Positions 1 to 9,081 of a DNA stretch of 64,000 bases are shown here, in pieces. Under the pieces are notes generated by a model that was not told the DNA's origin, did not search any database, and saw nothing but the letters and a program-made list of their open reading frames with translations. Source of the DNA: Bacillus marinisedimentorum (lineage in GTDB: Bacteria; Bacillota; Bacilli; Bacillales; Bacillaceae_O); assembly GCF_001644195.2 (NCBI RefSeq), contig NZ_LWBL02000043.1:1-64000 (forward strand), given 5' to 3'. The first letter of the stretch is position 1; each line of letters begins with the position of its first letter. Position numbers and translations under genes: made by a program.

Positions 1-318
1 AGGCACGCCCCTCTGCTTCCCGTGCCTATAACGATGCAAACGGCAACAATACATGCACTAAGCCACAATTCAATGCCCTGTACCCGGGCCACTGCCCAAA
101 CCATTTCCGCCTGCAGGCACTTTATTGTTTTCTTCCTCTAGGATTCTTGTGCTAACCCCAATGCTATTTACCTTGCCGATTTGACAAAGCCAGAGTTAAA
201 TAAACGTTTAATTAACATGGTCCATGCAGGTCCGACAGCCGGCAGGGATTTTTTTCTCGAGGCGGAATCGTGGTATGATGGTATGGATATTATATGAACC
301 GGCTTGGAGTGAAACGGA
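1..318. other. Left-edge intergenic region
   Basis: No gene that I can support lies here. A short inverted repeat (AGGCACG at 1-7, CGTGCCT at 21-27) sits at the very edge. On the minus strand an open frame from an ATG at 104 runs off the left end (34 codons, hydrophobic in the middle); it could be the start of a membrane protein, but the Shine-Dalgarno is poor and the piece is too short to judge. Confidence 0.4.
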
Positions 319-798
319 ATGGCAAATAGACCGAAAACCAATGCCATGCGCCTTCTTGAAGCAAATCGGATAGATTACCGCATCCTCAGCTATGATAAAA
401 CGGATGGTAAAATAGATGGGGTTTCTGTAGCAGGCAAAATCGGGAAGGATCCTGCATCTGTTTATAAAACGCTAGTGTGCCGGGGGACAAGCGGGGAACT
501 TTATGTATTCGTCATCCCGGTTGCCGCCGAGTTGGATATGAAAAAAGCGGCGAAAGCTTCCGGCGAGAAAAAGATGGAAATGATTCCGGTAAAAGATATC
601 CAAAAGCTGACCGGCTATGTAAGGGGCGGATGCTCCCCGGTCGGGATGAAAAAGCAGTATGCGACTTACATCGATAAAAGGGCGGAATCGCTTGAAAACA
701 TCATTGTCAGCGCAGGAAAAGTCGGCCTGCAGGTTGAAATTTCCCCTGCATCGCTTTGCGGTGTAACGAATGCCATATTGCTGGAACTTGTTAAATAG
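319..798 (+). CDS. ybaK: Cys-tRNA(Pro) deacylase, YbaK/EbsC family
   Basis: This 159-residue protein is a full-length YbaK/EbsC-type deacylase. The family hydrolyses cysteine wrongly attached to tRNA(Pro), a cytosolic proofreading reaction in trans to prolyl-tRNA synthetase. Visible family features are an N-terminal KTNAMRLLE segment, the SVYKTLV segment near residue 50 and the GYVRGGCSPVGMKK segment near residue 100, which carries the conserved glycine-rich loop. The ATG at 319 follows GGAGTG with good spacing. It precedes topB by 82 bp in the same direction and may be transcribed with it. No oddity seen. Confidence 0.9.
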   Translation: MANRPKTNAMRLLEANRIDYRILSYDKTDGKIDGVSVAGKIGKDPASVYKTLVCRGTSGELYVFVIPVAAELDMKKAAKASGEKKMEMIPVKDIQKLTGYVRGGCSPVGMKKQYATYIDKRAESLENIIVSAGKVGLQVEISPASLCGVTNAILLELVK

Positions 799-880
799 CT
801 GCTCAAGGATGGAATAATTCAAGGGAACAATACGGAAGACAGGACGGGGAAGTTTCCCCGGCCAAACAGAAAGGAATGGA

Positions 881-3076
881 ATGATGGGCAAAATAGTAGT
901 ACTTGCTGAAAAGCCTTCAGTAGGAAGAGATATAGCAAGGGTGCTTCAATGCACCAAAAAGGGGAACGGCTTTCTTGAAGGCCAAAAATACATTGTGACA
1001 TGGGCGCTTGGGCATCTGGTTGAGCTGGCTGAGCCGGAACGCTATGATGATAAGTATAAAACGTGGAAACTGGAAGACTTGCCGATGATCCCGTCACCGC
1101 TGAAGCTCCAGGTGATCCGTAAAACCGGGAAGCAATTCAGCACTGTGAAAGCACAGATGGCCCGCAAAGACGTAAATGAAATTGTCATTGCCACGGATGC
1201 TGGGCGTGAAGGGGAACTGGTGGCGCGCTGGATTATCGAAAAGGCGAGAGTGAACAAGCCAATCAAGCGGCTCTGGATTTCATCTGTGACGGATAAAGCC
1301 ATCAAAGATGGGTTCAGTCAATTGAAAAACGGCAAAGCATATGAAAACTTGTATGAGTCGGCAGTTGCACGTTCGGAAGCGGACTGGTATGTCGGCATGA
1401 ACGCAACCCGCGCTCTGACAACGAAGCATAACGCCCAGCTTTCGTGCGGGAGGGTTCAGACGCCGACACTGGGCATGATCGCCCTCCGTGAAGATGAAAT
1501 AAAGCGTTTTGTTCCGAAGCCGTATTACGGAATCAGTGCTGTTACAGACCAGGTATCTTTCACATGGCGGGATAAAAAATCGAACGATGCGAAAACGTTC
1601 AACAAGCAAACAGCGGAACGCATATTGCAATCGATCAGAAATAAGGACGCTGAAATTGTGGCAGTCGACAAGAAGCCGAAGAAAAGCTACGCACCGCAGC
1701 TTTATGACTTGACAGAACTGCAGCGGGATGCGCATAAACGATTCGGTTTTTCGGCGAAAGAAACGTTATCCACCCTGCAAAAGTTGTATGAACAGCATAA
1801 GCTTGTCACTTATCCGCGTACGGATTCCCGCTTTTTATCAAGTGACATTACCGATACGCTGAAAGACCGCATCAAGGCCTGTGAAACCGGGCCTTACCGG
1901 AAGGCTGCAGCAAAAGCGGCGAGCCGGCCCATTAAAGTGAATAAGTCTTTTGTCGATGACCAAAAGGTGTCTGATCACCATGCGATCATCCCGACGGAAG
2001 AAAAAGCGAATCTCAGTTCACTGAGCAGCAGAGAGCGGAATTTGTACGAGTTGATTGTGAAACGGTTCCTCGCTGTTCTGTATCCTCCGTTTGAATATGA
2101 ACAGACTACCGTGAAAGCGGACATCGGCGGGGAGATATTCTATGCGAACGGGAAAGGGATTCTTGCAGACGGCTGGAAGGAAGTGTATGACCTTGCTGCC
2201 GACGATGAAGAGGAAAACGACGGGCTGAAAGACCAGGAGCTGCCCCCTCTGAAAAAAGGAGACCGCTTGCCGGTCGTTTCAATGAAGATGACCGATGGGG
2301 AAACAAAACCGCCAAAACGGTTCAACGAAGGAACGCTTTTGTCAGCTATGGAAAATCCCGCGAAGTATATGCCGGGCGAACGCAAGGACTTGATCAAGAC
2401 GATCGGTGAAACCGGAGGGCTTGGCACGGTCGCAACCAGGGCGGACATCATCGAGAAACTGTTCAACAGTTTCCTGATTGAAAAACGCGGCAGTGAAATT
2501 TTCATTACCTCAAAAGGCAAACAGCTGCTTGATCTTGTGCCGGAGGATTTGAAATCGCCGGCGCTTACGGCACAGTGGGAACAGCAGCTTGAATCGATCG
2601 CCAAAGGAAAACTTGCCAAAAACTCGTTCATCCAGGAAATCAAATCATATACAAAAACCTCCGTGAATGAAATCAAACACAGTGATCAAAAATTCAAGCA
2701 TGATAACGTGACGGGGACAAAATGTCCTGACTGCGGAAAGTTGATGCTTGAAGTGAAAGGGAAAAAAGGAAAAATGCTTGTCTGCCAGGACCGCGACTGC
2801 GGACACCGGAAAAATGTGGCCAAAGTGACAAACGCACGCTGCCCGAACTGCAAAAAGAAAATGGAGCTGCGCGGTGAGGGCGAAGGCCAGACATTCGTCT
2901 GCCGCTGCGGCTACCGAGAAAAAATGTCGGCTTTCCAGGAGCGAAGGAAAAAACAGCAGCAGAACAAAGCATCCAAGCGCGACGTCAACAAGTATTTAAA
3001 AAAGCAAGACAGCGACGAACCCATCAACAATGCGCTGGCAGAACAGCTTAAAAAACTGGGCCTTGATAAAAAATGA
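881..3076 (+). CDS. topB: DNA topoisomerase III
   Basis: Type IA topoisomerase of 731 residues, usual for Bacillus TopB. It relaxes or decatenates DNA by single-strand passage. The N-terminal Toprim domain begins VVLAEKPSVG and holds the acidic metal ligands around ATDAGREGE (about residues 104-112). The catalytic tyrosine lies in TYPRTDSRF at about residue 311. The C-terminus carries two cysteine clusters (CPDCGK...CQDRDCG and CPNCKK...CRCG, about residues 615-680) typical of zinc-ribbon tails in bacterial TopB. ATG 881 and ATG 884 are tandem; AAGGA at 871-875 suits either, so the start is uncertain by one codon. A terminator follows at 3143. Confidence 0.96.
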   Translation: MMGKIVVLAEKPSVGRDIARVLQCTKKGNGFLEGQKYIVTWALGHLVELAEPERYDDKYKTWKLEDLPMIPSPLKLQVIRKTGKQFSTVKAQMARKDVNEIVIATDAGREGELVARWIIEKARVNKPIKRLWISSVTDKAIKDGFSQLKNGKAYENLYESAVARSEADWYVGMNATRALTTKHNAQLSCGRVQTPTLGMIALREDEIKRFVPKPYYGISAVTDQVSFTWRDKKSNDAKTFNKQTAERILQSIRNKDAEIVAVDKKPKKSYAPQLYDLTELQRDAHKRFGFSAKETLSTLQKLYEQHKLVTYPRTDSRFLSSDITDTLKDRIKACETGPYRKAAAKAASRPIKVNKSFVDDQKVSDHHAIIPTEEKANLSSLSSRERNLYELIVKRFLAVLYPPFEYEQTTVKADIGGEIFYANGKGILADGWKEVYDLAADDEEENDGLKDQELPPLKKGDRLPVVSMKMTDGETKPPKRFNEGTLLSAMENPAKYMPGERKDLIKTIGETGGLGTVATRADIIEKLFNSFLIEKRGSEIFITSKGKQLLDLVPEDLKSPALTAQWEQQLESIAKGKLAKNSFIQEIKSYTKTSVNEIKHSDQKFKHDNVTGTKCPDCGKLMLEVKGKKGKMLVCQDRDCGHRKNVAKVTNARCPNCKKKMELRGEGEGQTFVCRCGYREKMSAFQERRKKQQQNKASKRDVNKYLKKQDSDEPINNALAEQLKKLGLDKK

Positions 3077-3142
3077 CAAACTTAACAAAACATTTATAAA
3101 ACCGTTACATCAGTTTCATATCCTTAATGTGCGGTAATATAA

Positions 3143-3185
3143 TAACGAGCAGGGGGCGTTCTATGTTCCTGCTCGTTAATTCTTT
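3143..3185 (+). terminator. Rho-independent terminator of topB
   Basis: An 11-bp perfect stem (TAACGAGCAGG at 3143-3153 with its complement at 3168-3178) is followed by a short T-rich tail (AATTCTTTT). Confidence 0.7.
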
Positions 3186-3536
3186 TAAAAAGCTGTAAAG
3201 AGGATTACAATAGATATAGATTAGGATTGCTTCGGAAAAATAGCTAAGAAGAATTCGCAGCCAGTTAGAGCGTGAAGTCTCGGTGAATAGCTGAAAATCC
3301 CCTTTAAAGCCGCCGCCTTCTGCGGGAGTGCAGAGGCGGCACGTCCTGTGTAAGTGCGGAAAGTGTACGGTTTTGATCACGCTTTTTAACATGGCCCTCA
3401 TACCGTGAAAAGGAAAATATTCCATTTTTTCAAAAAAATAAGATATACTAATCTATAAACCATTCCTATATAATGAAAGAGTTGCACGAAGGATATCATG
3501 TAGAGGGTTTTTGTAAACTCAAAGAGGTGAACGTAA
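3186..3536 (+). other. Gene-free leader region before ltaS with a strong hairpin
   Basis: About 350 bp without a supported ORF. It contains a GC-rich hairpin at 3312-3340 (GCCGCCTTCTGC pairs with GCAGAGGCGGC, one bulged T, loop GGGAGT) that lacks a T-run, so it is not a simple terminator. A TATAAT lies at 3469-3474, which could serve the downstream gene although I see no good -35. I could not match the region to a known riboswitch or T-box. Confidence 0.4.
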
Positions 3537-5465
3537 ATGAAGCTTCTCAAAGAGACATATCATACACTGCGGACAAAAAAATACAGCCTGTTTCTTTTGG
3601 CTTTCGTTCTGTTCTGGCTTAAAACGTATTCCGCTTATTTGATTGAATTCAACCTGGGCGTTGAGAGTCTGATGCAGCATTTTCTTTTATTCTTGAACCC
3701 GGTCAGTTCAGCTCTGTTCTTTTTTGCATTCGCTTTAATGTTTTCAGGAAGAGCGCAGCAATATGCCCTTGTGGCGATTAACTTCCTGATGTCATTTCTT
3801 CTATACGCGAATATTGCATACTACCGTTTTTTCAATGATTTCATTACCGTTCCGGTTCTCATGCAGGCGAAGAAAAACGGCGGCCAGCTGGGCGGCAGTG
3901 CACTTGCGCTGATGTCACCGCTGGATATTCTGTATTTTGCCGATACGATCTTGCTGCTTGCAATCGTGCTGATGAAAAAGGTGGAGACGCAGCCGAAACT
4001 GGCGGCTCGCCCGCTTACGGGTCTGTTTGTTGCTGCGATGCTCATTTTTTCAGTTAACCTTGGGCTGGCAAATATTGACCGCCCTCAGCTGCTGACCCGT
4101 ACGTTTGACCGTAACTATATCGTTAAATATCTAGGAGCCTATAACTTTACCATTTATGATATCTTCTTGAATACGAAATCAACGACACAGCGAGCGATGG
4201 CTGACAGCAATGATATCGCCGAAGTCGAAAACTTTGTGAAGGCAAACCATGCCCGTCCAAATCCGAAGTATTTCGGAAAAGCGAAAGACATGAATGTCAT
4301 CTATATTTCGCTTGAGTCATTACAAAATTTTGTACTGGATTACCGCGTAGATGGGCAGGAAGTAACACCGTTTATGAATTCCCTGAAAAGGGACCCGAAT
4401 ACGTTTTTCTTTGAAAATGTCTTCCACCAGACCGGCCAGGGCAAGACGTCGGACGCAGAATTCATGATCGCCAACTCACTGTTTGGAATGCCGCAGGGTT
4501 CTGTGTTCATCAACAAAGCGCAGAATGTGTATCAGGCAGCTCCGGCCATTTTGAAATCGGAAGGATATACTTCCGCAACGTTCCATGGCAACGACATGTC
4601 GTTCTGGAACCGTTCGGAAATGTACAAATCCCTTGGTGTCGACAGGTTCTATGACTCTGCTTCTTACAATATGACGCCGGAGGCAACCCATAACTACGGG
4701 CTGAAAGATAAACCGTTTTTTGAAGAATCCATTCCGTATTTGAAAGAGCTGCCGCAGCCGTTTTATACAAAGTTCCTGACCTTGACCAATCATTTTCCGT
4801 TTACAATGGATGAAGGGGATACACCTTTCCCTGCTGAAGATACAAACGATAATGTTGTGAATTACTATTTCCAGACTGCGAATTACCTGGACCAGGCACT
4901 GGAGCAATTCTTTAACGACCTGAAGGCTTCCGGCTTGTATGACAATACAATGATTGTCATGTATGGAGACCATTACGGCATTTCGTCCAACCATAATACG
5001 GCAATGGGAGAAATTACGGGTGAAGAGATCACACCGTATAAAAATGCCCAGCTTCAGCGTGTGCCGGTCTTCATCCACATTCCGGGCGTGAAAGGTGAAA
5101 AAGTCGATGAGTACGGCGGTCAGCTAGATATTCGACCGACAATGCTTCACTTGCTTGGTGTCGATACGAAAGACTATATTTCACTCGGAACCGATTTGCT
5201 GTCAGAACAGCACAAAGAATTGGTGCCGTTCCGCAATGGTGATTTTGTAACACCGGAATACACCCAGGTTGACAGCAAATGCTATGAGAACGAAACGGGT
5301 GAATTGATAGATGAAAGCAAGTGTACGTATTATGGCGATAAGGCTTCCCAGATGCTTGAACTGTCCGACCGGATCGTCTACGGAGACTTGCTCCGCTTCT
5401 ATGAGCCTGAAGGTTTCGAACCGGTAAACCCAGACGATTATAATTACAGAGATATGAATGAATGA
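3537..5465 (+). CDS. ltaS: Lipoteichoic acid synthase (LtaS family, glycerol-phosphate polymerase)
   Basis: This 642-residue membrane enzyme transfers glycerol-phosphate from phosphatidylglycerol to build the lipoteichoic acid chain outside the membrane. The N-terminal ~200 residues contain about five hydrophobic segments, followed by an extracellular alkaline-phosphatase-like domain. The expected active-site residues are present: Glu260 in ISLES, Thr304 in GQGKTSD (nucleophile) and Asp478-His479 in YGDHYG, matching the spacing of the staphylococcal enzyme. The ATG follows AAAGAGGTGA at 3521-3530. Bacilli usually hold several LtaS paralogues (LtaS, YfnI, YqgS, YvgJ); which of them this is cannot be told here. 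A terminator follows immediately. Confidence 0.93.
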   Translation: MKLLKETYHTLRTKKYSLFLLAFVLFWLKTYSAYLIEFNLGVESLMQHFLLFLNPVSSALFFFAFALMFSGRAQQYALVAINFLMSFLLYANIAYYRFFNDFITVPVLMQAKKNGGQLGGSALALMSPLDILYFADTILLLAIVLMKKVETQPKLAARPLTGLFVAAMLIFSVNLGLANIDRPQLLTRTFDRNYIVKYLGAYNFTIYDIFLNTKSTTQRAMADSNDIAEVENFVKANHARPNPKYFGKAKDMNVIYISLESLQNFVLDYRVDGQEVTPFMNSLKRDPNTFFFENVFHQTGQGKTSDAEFMIANSLFGMPQGSVFINKAQNVYQAAPAILKSEGYTSATFHGNDMSFWNRSEMYKSLGVDRFYDSASYNMTPEATHNYGLKDKPFFEESIPYLKELPQPFYTKFLTLTNHFPFTMDEGDTPFPAEDTNDNVVNYYFQTANYLDQALEQFFNDLKASGLYDNTMIVMYGDHYGISSNHNTAMGEITGEEITPYKNAQLQRVPVFIHIPGVKGEKVDEYGGQLDIRPTMLHLLGVDTKDYISLGTDLLSEQHKELVPFRNGDFVTPEYTQVDSKCYENETGELIDESKCTYYGDKASQMLELSDRIVYGDLLRFYEPEGFEPVNPDDYNYRDMNE

Positions 5466-5470
5466 TAACA

Positions 5471-5503
5471 AGCTCTGCCACAATGTGGCAGAGCTTTCTT
5501 TTT
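5471..5503 (+). terminator. Rho-independent terminator of ltaS
   Basis: A 10-bp stem (AGCTCTGCCA at 5471-5480, TGGCAGAGCT at 5486-5495) with a 5-nt loop is followed by TTCTTTTT. There is no T-run on the other strand, so it serves the plus strand only. Confidence 0.9.
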
Positions 5504-5526
5504 CGACAATATTCGACGGGTGCCTG

Positions 5527-7080
5527 TCACCTGTCGGAGCTGTCGGCAGGCGGGAGAGGTTCTTCGGCAGGGCCTTCAACGACGGTTCCGTCAGCGGAAT
5601 AGCGGGAACCATGGCAAGGGCAGTCCCATGTCCGGTCTCCTGCGTTCCATTTGACTTCACAGCCCATGTGCCGACAGGTTGTATCGACGATGTGGATGGT
5701 CGATTCATTTTCTTTATATGCGCCGGCCCTTTGGCCGTTTACTGTCACAATGGCGCCTTCGCCAATTTCCATGTCTTCGATCCGCTTTCGGTTGAAATCA
5801 AGCTTTCCAGCGATCAATTCACCGGCGACATCCGTATTTTCTTTGATGAATTTTTTGATGGCCGGATCGGCTTTTACGTCCCTTGACGGAGAATAAAGGT
5901 CCAGGTACTGATTGCTGCGGTGCATAATCAAGTCAGTGATCAGCAATGCAGCTTGCGTGCCGTTTGTCATTCCCCATTTTCGATAGCCTGCTGCAACATA
6001 TATATTAGGATGGCCATCCTTGATCTGGCCGATATATGGAATCTTATCAAGGGTGATAAGGTCCTGTGCAGACCATCGGTACGGATATTCCTTAATGCCG
6101 AGCACTTCTTGGCCGAACTGTTCAAGTGCCTTATAGTGTTCCATCGTGTCAATGCCCTGTCCTGTTTTGTGGTTTTCTCCTGCAATCAGAATGAGTTTTT
6201 CGCCGTTGAAATCAGTGAACCTTAAGGAACGGACGGGATTGTCCACGCTCAAATACATGCCGCCGGGATACTCCTTTTCGGCTTTTACGGCAATGATATA
6301 AGAACGGTCAGGGTGCATTCTGGTGAAGTATAGACCGCCGCCGTCATAAAAAGGGTAGTGTGATGCAGCTACTACATGCTTACACGTGATTTTTTTGCCG
6401 TTGCGCAAAATCACTTCGGGCTGATCGTTCTCTTCCACATCGACAGCCGTTGTTTTTTCATAGATAAGTCCGCCGTTTTCCTGGATATACGAGACAAGCG
6501 GTGCAAGGTACTTCAGCGGATGGAATTGCATTTGCTTTTCCATTGCGAGTGCGCCGGTTATTTTAATATCAAATGGAATTTCTTCAAGCCACCTGCCGTT
6601 AATTCCGAGCTGTTTATATGCTTCATGCTCTTTTTGCAGCTTGGTTTTGTATTCTTCCGTGGTTGCATACAAATAGGCGTCTTCCTCGGTCAGGTCACAA
6701 TCAATGTTGTGCTCTTCTGCAGTCTGTTTAATGAAATCCATGGCATCAACTGCAGCCTGATAGTACTGCTGAGCTTTTATTTCTCCAAAATGCTGAATAA
6801 GCTCATCGTAAATAAGTCCATGCTGTGCAGTTACTTTTGCGGTTGTGTGTCCGGTTGTTCCGTTTAACAGGTTTCCGGCCTCAATCAGAGCCGTTTTGAA
6901 GCCGTTTTTCGTCAGTAAATAGGCTGCCGTGATGCCTGTGATTCCGCCGCCGACAATTGCGATATCGACAGTCAGGTCTATATCAAGCTGTTCGAACTCT
7001 GGCAGCAGATGCATATTTTCCCGCCAATAAGGCTCAGGGAACCGCGGCATCGCTGGTTTTTTTTCGTGTTTTTTGCTCAT
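5527..7080 (-). CDS. yhfW: FAD-dependent oxidoreductase with C-terminal Rieske [2Fe-2S] domain (YhfW-like)
   Basis: The 517-residue protein has an N-terminal FAD-binding DAO fold (VDIAIVGGGITGITAAYLL near residue 40) and a C-terminal Rieske cluster site. The site reads CRHMGC then CPCHGS (about residues 460-490), so both Cys-His pairs are present. The architecture is that of Bacillus YhfW, a predicted Rieske oxidoreductase of unknown substrate. It is probably cytosolic, as no signal peptide is visible. ATG 7080 follows GGGAGG. It stands alone between convergent ltaS and the acetyltransferase gene. Confidence 0.88.
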   Translation of the reverse strand: MSKKHEKKPAMPRFPEPYWRENMHLLPEFEQLDIDLTVDIAIVGGGITGITAAYLLTKNGFKTALIEAGNLLNGTTGHTTAKVTAQHGLIYDELIQHFGEIKAQQYYQAAVDAMDFIKQTAEEHNIDCDLTEEDAYLYATTEEYKTKLQKEHEAYKQLGINGRWLEEIPFDIKITGALAMEKQMQFHPLKYLAPLVSYIQENGGLIYEKTTAVDVEENDQPEVILRNGKKITCKHVVAASHYPFYDGGGLYFTRMHPDRSYIIAVKAEKEYPGGMYLSVDNPVRSLRFTDFNGEKLILIAGENHKTGQGIDTMEHYKALEQFGQEVLGIKEYPYRWSAQDLITLDKIPYIGQIKDGHPNIYVAAGYRKWGMTNGTQAALLITDLIMHRSNQYLDLYSPSRDVKADPAIKKFIKENTDVAGELIAGKLDFNRKRIEDMEIGEGAIVTVNGQRAGAYKENESTIHIVDTTCRHMGCEVKWNAGDRTWDCPCHGSRYSADGTVVEGPAEEPLPPADSSDR

Positions 7081-7177
7081 ATGAAAAACCTCCCGATTTC
7101 ATCCACATTGTCCATAATCTCCCCATCTGAAGAGAAAAACATGTATCTGAATTCAAAGAGGCTTTAGTTGCTTCACA

Positions 7178-7201
7178 ATTGCCTGGCAATTGCCAGGCAA
7201 T
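7178..7201. repeat. Short perfect palindrome, family P copy 1
   Basis: A 24-nt perfect palindrome made of TTGCCTGGCAA half-sites. The same palindrome recurs at 35014 and 42337. Here it lies between the starts/ends of two minus-strand genes, just downstream of the acetyltransferase stop. It has no T-run, so its role as terminator is unclear. Confidence 0.85.
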
Positions 7202-7221
7202 CAAAAATTATTTACAGTACA

Positions 7222-8109
7222 TTATTCAGTCGGCTGCAGCGTTTTTTTCATATGGACTTGTTCGATTGCTGCTGTAAATCCTGATCTTTTCAGAATATCA
7301 ATGAGTGACGTTGACTTTTTTGATGTATTGACCGTAGAGCGCACGCATTTTTCTGAATTTGGGCTGAATACCGCCGACAGCAAGCTGTTCAGGATGGGTT
7401 GTTCATCGTTTCTCCCGGGTTTGGTTTCACATTGATATAGGGTGATTGCGGCAAGTTCCCCGCTGTCTTTGTACTGTGTTGTAAAAAGAGCGTAACCGGC
7501 CGCTTCGTTTTGATCATCATAGGCGATGACTGCTTTCCCGCACTTGACGCTCTGATATAGCGTTTGCCACGAATTTTCCGCCTCGTAAAAGTCAAGGTTT
7601 GCTGTTTCATGAACGGGGATATGCTCTACACGATAATCTGTTATTGTTTTGAAAGCCGCATCATCAAGGGAGTTGCGGTTTTGGAAAAAAATCAGTCCAT
7701 CCACCACCTCATATCCCATTTTTTTATAAAGGGATATAGCAGGGCTGTTATCAGCTATTGCCTCCAGGAAACATACATCGACGCTGTTTTCCTCATAGGT
7801 TTCCAGCGACTTTTCCACGAGCAATCTGCCTGTCCCTTTTGCACGCAGTTCAGGAGCGAGGCCTGTCCCGCCGTTCCAGGATCTTTTTTCCCCGTTAATT
7901 GTCCTGATTCCGCTCAGGATAAGCCCGGCAGGTGACCCTTCAGAAAAAACGATCCAGGAATACTCAGGAGACAAATCCTCATTCACCATCCGTTTCAGAA
8001 AAGGGCCAATCTCCATCGTCATATCAAGATAGTAGCCTTCAAATCCCTTATTCCAGGCTTGCAATGCCTCTGAAAATGTACAGTCACTCATCTTTCTCAG
8101 TTCAATCAA
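7222..8109 (-). CDS. GNAT family N-acetyltransferase (two-domain)
   Basis: A 295-residue acetyl-CoA-dependent acetyltransferase of unknown substrate. The N-terminal half (about residues 1-150) is a typical GNAT domain, with the acetyl-CoA loop region LRAKGTGRLLVEKSLETY and the ISLYKKMGYE signature. The C-terminal half (about 155-290) looks like a second, degenerate GNAT fold. The proposed start is TTG at 8109, ten bases after GGGGGGA. An ATG six codons further in has a weaker ribosome site. A perfect palindrome lies just past its stop. Confidence 0.8.
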   Translation of the reverse strand: MIELRKMSDCTFSEALQAWNKGFEGYYLDMTMEIGPFLKRMVNEDLSPEYSWIVFSEGSPAGLILSGIRTINGEKRSWNGGTGLAPELRAKGTGRLLVEKSLETYEENSVDVCFLEAIADNSPAISLYKKMGYEVVDGLIFFQNRNSLDDAAFKTITDYRVEHIPVHETANLDFYEAENSWQTLYQSVKCGKAVIAYDDQNEAAGYALFTTQYKDSGELAAITLYQCETKPGRNDEQPILNSLLSAVFSPNSEKCVRSTVNTSKKSTSLIDILKRSGFTAAIEQVHMKKTLQPTE

Positions 8110-8195
8110 AACGTTATCCCCCCGTCATATTCTGCTGTTTCTCCTAAGGTATTCACGAAAGATTGGCATTTTCCTTTTCCCCGTTCTTTTTTCAC

Positions 8196-8224
8196 ATAAA
8201 AAACCCGTTTTCATAACGGGTTTC
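8196..8224 (-). terminator. Rho-independent terminator of the methyltransferase gene
   Basis: The stem AAACCCGTT (8201-8209) / AACGGGTTT (8215-8223) is followed on the minus strand by a run of six T residues. Confidence 0.88.
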
Positions 8225-8231
8225 CGACATG

Positions 8232-8963
8232 CTATCTTCTTACTTTTTCCTTTCTTGCAACAGCAATCAATGCCGGGGCATCAGGTGTATGCGGCCTGCC
8301 GTCAAATGCCCCGGCATAGCGGATTGAGGTGAAGCCGGCATCCTCAAAACCGCTATGAAGAATCTCTTTAGTAAGCGGGAAAAGGGTCAGGTCATTTTCA
8401 GCAGTTGTTCCGCCGGCTGTAAGTTTTCCATGGAAATGGATTTCGTTTTCACCGACATCGTACGTCCTTTGAAAAGAAACGTTATGCCCCGGGCGGTTGA
8501 TCGCTGGCAGTTCATACTGTTCATATTGAAGAACGTGATCATAGTTGACCACCTGGATAATCAGCACGCCCGATTCTTTTAAAAGGGAGTGGAAATCAGC
8601 CAGCATTTGTTTTATTTGGCCTCTGTCCCGCAAGTGGGCGAGCGTGTTGCCAATACAGATAATGGAATCAAAGCGGCCCGTGACATTTTCTTTTAGCCGG
8701 CGCATATCGTCCTGGATGACCTCTACTGCAGCCTGCTGTTTGGCTGCTTTGTCCTTTATCTGTTCGGCAAAGCCAGCTTCAGGCTCGAGTGCCGTCACTT
8801 CGAAACCCATCGCTGCCAGTTCGACAGCAGCGATCCCTGTTCCTGCCCCGACATCAACTACACGGGCGGGAGGGGAAATATGGGAAGCGATAAATTCGAT
8901 TTGCTTCGGATTAAGCGGAAATATGACATCATAGGCTTCGGTTAGCATTTCATAAAAGGTCAT
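8232..8963 (-). CDS. Class I SAM-dependent methyltransferase
   Basis: A 243-residue methyltransferase whose substrate cannot be told. Motif I is VVDVGAGTGIAAVEL (about residues 35-50). The acidic end of strand 2 (TALEPE) and the post-II region (IICIGNTLAHL) are also clear. I chose the ATG at 8963 (protein begins MTFYEML) because AAAGGGGA precedes it with normal spacing. A longer reading from 9026 lacks a ribosome site and adds residues foreign to the family. Its own terminator lies at 8196. Confidence 0.85.
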   Translation of the reverse strand: MTFYEMLTEAYDVIFPLNPKQIEFIASHISPPARVVDVGAGTGIAAVELAAMGFEVTALEPEAGFAEQIKDKAAKQQAAVEVIQDDMRRLKENVTGRFDSIICIGNTLAHLRDRGQIKQMLADFHSLLKESGVLIIQVVNYDHVLQYEQYELPAINRPGHNVSFQRTYDVGENEIHFHGKLTAGGTTAENDLTLFPLTKEILHSGFEDAGFTSIRYAGAFDGRPHTPDAPALIAVARKEKVRR

Positions 8964-9043
8964 GAATCTTTCCCCTTTCTGTAAAGCGAGGTTATCGTGT
9001 GCAGACGGTATAGAAAACGGCGGCATGCATTAGTGATTCCCCG

Positions 9044-9076
9044 AAAATAAGCCGCTCTCATCCTGAAAGCGGCTTA
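9044..9076 (-). terminator. Rho-independent terminator of the MDR oxidoreductase gene
   Basis: The stem TAAGCCGCT (9048-9056) / AGCGGCTTA (9068-9076) is extended by GAGA/TTTC pairs and followed by TTTT on the minus strand. Confidence 0.85.
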
Positions 9077-9081
9077 GCTTA

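Noticed and set aside
3186-3420. T-box or cobalamin-type riboswitch before ltaS
   Set aside because: A GGTGAATAGCTGAAAATCC stretch looked suggestive, but neither the T-box sequence nor the cobalamin-box core and switching terminator are present.
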